Source: Pseudomonadota bacterium
GTDB taxonomy: Bacteria; Pseudomonadota; Gammaproteobacteria; Steroidobacterales; Steroidobacteraceae
Reading direction: 5' to 3'
Length of the DNA: 64,000 bases
Assembly (NCBI GenBank): GCA_021849615.1
Contig: JAJZSQ010000001.1
Span: 1-64,000, forward strand
Below the pieces are notes generated by a model. It made no database searches. It was not told where the DNA came from and saw only the letters and a list, made by a program, of their open reading frames with translations. Positions 62,064 to 64,000 of the stretch are shown here, in pieces (position 1 is the stretch's first letter; every line of letters starts with the position of its first letter). Both the position numbers and the translations under genes were made by a program.

Positions 62064-63221
62064 ATGCCCATGGACCGCGATCAAGCCATCAAGCTGATTC
62101 ATGATCTGCTGCGGCGCATGGTCGAGCGCAAAGCCTCGGACCTGTTCCTCACGGCGGGCTTCCCACCGGCGCTGAAGATCGACGGCGAGGTACGCCCGCA
62201 GAGCGAACGGGTGCTCACCGCCGAGCAGTCCGCCACCCTGGTGCGCTCGCTGATGAACGACCGTCAAACGCGCGAGTTCGACGCCACCAAGGAGAGCAAT
62301 TTCGCGATCGGACCGCCGGGCATCGGGCGCTTTCGCGTCAGCGCATTCATGCAGCAGAGCGCCGCCGGCTGCGTCATCCGCATGATCAATGCCGAGATTC
62401 CGAGTTTCGAGGATCTGGACCTGCCGCCGATCCTGAAGGAGCTCTCGCTCTCCAAGCGCGGTCTGGTGGTGGTGGTCGGCGGCACCGGCTCGGGCAAGTC
62501 GACGACGCTCGCAGCCATGATCGGCTACCGCAACGAGAAAACCCGCGGGCACATCGTCACCGTGGAGGATCCGGTCGAGTTCATTCACCAGCACAAGGGC
62601 TGCGTCATTACGCACCGCGACGTCGGCGTCGATACCGAGTCCTGGCAGATCGCGCTGAAGAACGTGCTGCGCCAGGCGCCGGACGTCATCTACATCGGCG
62701 AGATCCGCGACCGTGAAACGATGGAGTATGCTGTGCAGTTCGCCGAAACCGGCCACCTGGTGTTCTCGACCCTGCACGCGAACAACGCCAACCAGGCCCT
62801 CGACCGCATCATCAATTTCTTCCCCGACGAACGGCGCGAGCAGCTGCTGATGGATCTGTCGCTGAACATCCGCGCCTTCGTCTCCCAGCGCTTGGTGGCG
62901 CGCGAGAGCGGTTCGGGCCGCATTGCCGCGATGGAGATCATGCTCAACTCGCCGCTGATCCAGGACCTGATCTTCAAGGGCGAGGTGGTCAAGATCCGCG
63001 ACGTGATGGCACGCTCGAATCGCCTCGGCATGAAGACTTTCGATCAGTCGCTGTTTGAGCTGTACGAGGCCGGGTTCATCTCCTACGAAGATGCGCTGCG
63101 CAACGCCGACTCGAAGAACGAGCTGCGACTGCGGGTGAAGCTCGAGAGTCACCGTGATGCCCCGTCGCTCGAGGAGGGGAGCCTCGCGATCATGGACGAA
63201 CAGGAGGATCGGCCCTCATGA
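62064..63221 (+). CDS. pilU: PilU-type pilus retraction ATPase
   Basis: The protein has 385 residues. PilU is a PilT paralogue that helps PilT and needs it in other species. It shows Walker A GGTGSGKSTT, VEDPVEFIHQHKGC, Walker B YIGEIRDRET and FSTLHANNANQALDRI. The C-terminus is acidic (EEGSLAIMDEQEDRPS), longer than in PilT. It follows pilT by 45 bases, and its stop overlaps the next gene's start. Confidence 0.92.
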   Translation: MPMDRDQAIKLIHDLLRRMVERKASDLFLTAGFPPALKIDGEVRPQSERVLTAEQSATLVRSLMNDRQTREFDATKESNFAIGPPGIGRFRVSAFMQQSAAGCVIRMINAEIPSFEDLDLPPILKELSLSKRGLVVVVGGTGSGKSTTLAAMIGYRNEKTRGHIVTVEDPVEFIHQHKGCVITHRDVGVDTESWQIALKNVLRQAPDVIYIGEIRDRETMEYAVQFAETGHLVFSTLHANNANQALDRIINFFPDERREQLLMDLSLNIRAFVSQRLVARESGSGRIAAMEIMLNSPLIQDLIFKGEVVKIRDVMARSNRLGMKTFDQSLFELYEAGFISYEDALRNADSKNELRLRVKLESHRDAPSLEEGSLAIMDEQEDRPS

Positions 63222-64000
63222 GCGCGCCGCCCGGTGCTGAGCCGCTCGAGCCCGCGGCCGAGCCGCGCGCCGATGAGGCGGCGCTGCAGATCAACACCAA
63301 GCCGCTGTTCAAGCTGATGGTCGAGCGGCGCGCGTCCGATCTGTTCTTTACCAGCAACGCACCGATCAAGATCAAGATCGAAGGGCAGATCTACCCGATC
63401 AACAAGCAGGTGCTCAGCCCGGCAATGGTGCGCCAGGCGGCGCTCGCGTTGATGACCCCCGAGCAGCGCGAGGAATTCGCGCGCGAGCTCGAGCTTGATT
63501 TCGCTATTTCCGAGCCCGGTCTCGGCCGCTTCCGCGTCAACGTGTTCATGCAGCGGGGCTCCCCTGCGGTGGTGCTGCGCTACATCACCGCGGAGATGCC
63601 GCGCTTCGAGACGCTGGGGTTGCCGGAGGCGGTGGCGGAGCTCGCCCAGCACAAGCGCGGCCTGGTGCTGGTGGTGGGCGCAGCCGGCTCGGGAAAATCC
63701 ACGACGCTCGCGTCCATGATCAACCTGCGCAATGAGACGGCCTCGGACCACATTCTCACCATCGAGGATCCGGTCGAGTTCCTGCATGCCAACAAGCGCT
63801 CGATCGTCAATCAGCGCGAGGTGGGCAGTGATACGAAATCGTTCGCGCGCGCGCTGCGCGGTGCGCTGCGCGCCGCCCCGGACGTGATCCTGGTCGGGGA
63901 GATCCGCGATCGCGACAGCATGGAGGCGGCGATCCACCTCGCGGGCACCGGCCATCTGGTGCTCGCCACGCTGCATGCGAACAACTGTGCGCAGACGCTC
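63218..64000 (+). CDS. Third PilT/PilU-family ATPase (partial, runs off window)
   Basis: The first 261 codons are visible from ATG 63218, which overlaps the PilU stop (ATGA). After a Pro/Ala/Glu-rich start it has MVERRASDLFFTSNAPIKIK, Walker A GAAGSGKSTT, IEDPVEFLHANKRS, Walker B LVGEIRDRDS and the His box ATLHANNCAQT. It is closer to PilU than to PilT. A third retraction-type ATPase in one operon with pilT and pilU is not the usual arrangement. Confidence 0.88.
   Translation, partial: MSAPPGAEPLEPAAEPRADEAALQINTKPLFKLMVERRASDLFFTSNAPIKIKIEGQIYPINKQVLSPAMVRQAALALMTPEQREEFARELELDFAISEPGLGRFRVNVFMQRGSPAVVLRYITAEMPRFETLGLPEAVAELAQHKRGLVLVVGAAGSGKSTTLASMINLRNETASDHILTIEDPVEFLHANKRSIVNQREVGSDTKSFARALRGALRAAPDVILVGEIRDRDSMEAAIHLAGTGHLVLATLHANNCAQTL

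Noticed and set aside
60333..63152. Very long leftward open frame opposite yggS, pilT and pilU
   Set aside because: It is a codon-bias shadow of GC-rich genes on the other strand; the translation is rich in His, Arg and Gln without any domain.

Overview
The window comes from a GC-rich gammaproteobacterium. The right end carries the conserved yggU-yggT-proC-yggS block divergent from pilT/pilU, plus htpG and ppnN, an order typical of Gammaproteobacteria. The TonB receptors, the HU variant and several promoters placed almost on top of their start codons suggest the Xanthomonadales/Nevskiales/Steroidobacterales side of the class. The genus cannot be fixed by reading alone.

Layout. 1-4.1 kb is a mobile-element zone: two different ISL3-type insertion sequences flank an ankyrin-repeat gene with an export signal, followed by a scrap of a TonB-dependent receptor. 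4.1-8.6 kb holds an AI-2E-type permease, a small membrane protein, a patatin-like lipoprotein and a RhtA-type exporter. 8.6-33.9 kb is one large catabolic island, described below. 34-39 kb has a secreted prolyl oligopeptidase, an amino-acid permease and an aldo/keto reductase. 39.3-49.7 kb is envelope and efflux: a P1B-type metal ATPase with a C-terminal hemerythrin domain, a MacA/MacB pair, two PAP2 phosphatases, a methyltransferase and an MFS exporter. 50-64 kb is core cell biology: LysM lytic transglycosylase, L,D-transpeptidase, ppnN, htpG, an HU-like protein, the ygg/proC block and three tandem PilT-family ATPases.

The main discovery is the island at 8.6-33.9 kb. I read it as a sulfoquinovose (SQ, the sulfosugar of plant sulfolipid) system that carries the carbon to pyruvate and frees the sulfur as sulfite in one organism. 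A TonB receptor and two MFS carriers would import the substrate. A GH31 enzyme with the sulfonate-recognition residues of the KERWY sulfoquinovosidase subgroup would release SQ. Mutarotase, SQ dehydrogenase (SDR), lactonase (SMP-30), dehydratase (IlvD/Edd) and aldolase (HpcH/HpaI) form a sulfo-Entner-Doudoroff pathway. A GabD-like dehydrogenase would turn sulfolactaldehyde into sulfolactate. The divergent operon adds what described sulfo-ED organisms lack: SlcC-like and ComC-like dehydrogenases to invert the sulfolactate stereocentre, and SuyA/SuyB-like sulfolactate sulfo-lyase. glpD and glpK inside the island would use the glycerol released from sulfoquinovosyl glycerol.

A further operon (MFS, Gfo/Idh oxidoreductase, DUF1080 hydrolase, GMC oxidoreductase and its Tat-type small subunit) looks like a separate oxidative glycoside-cleavage route through a 3-keto sugar. 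A palindromic site, CTTATATAAGATATAAG, lies at the divergent suyA/dehydratase promoter and at the gntR/GH31 promoter. A half-conserved version lies at the TonB receptor promoter. This ties the parts together and is the likely operator of the GntR/HutC regulator encoded in the island. The functional assignments rest on family recognition, visible motifs and gene context; no database search was possible.
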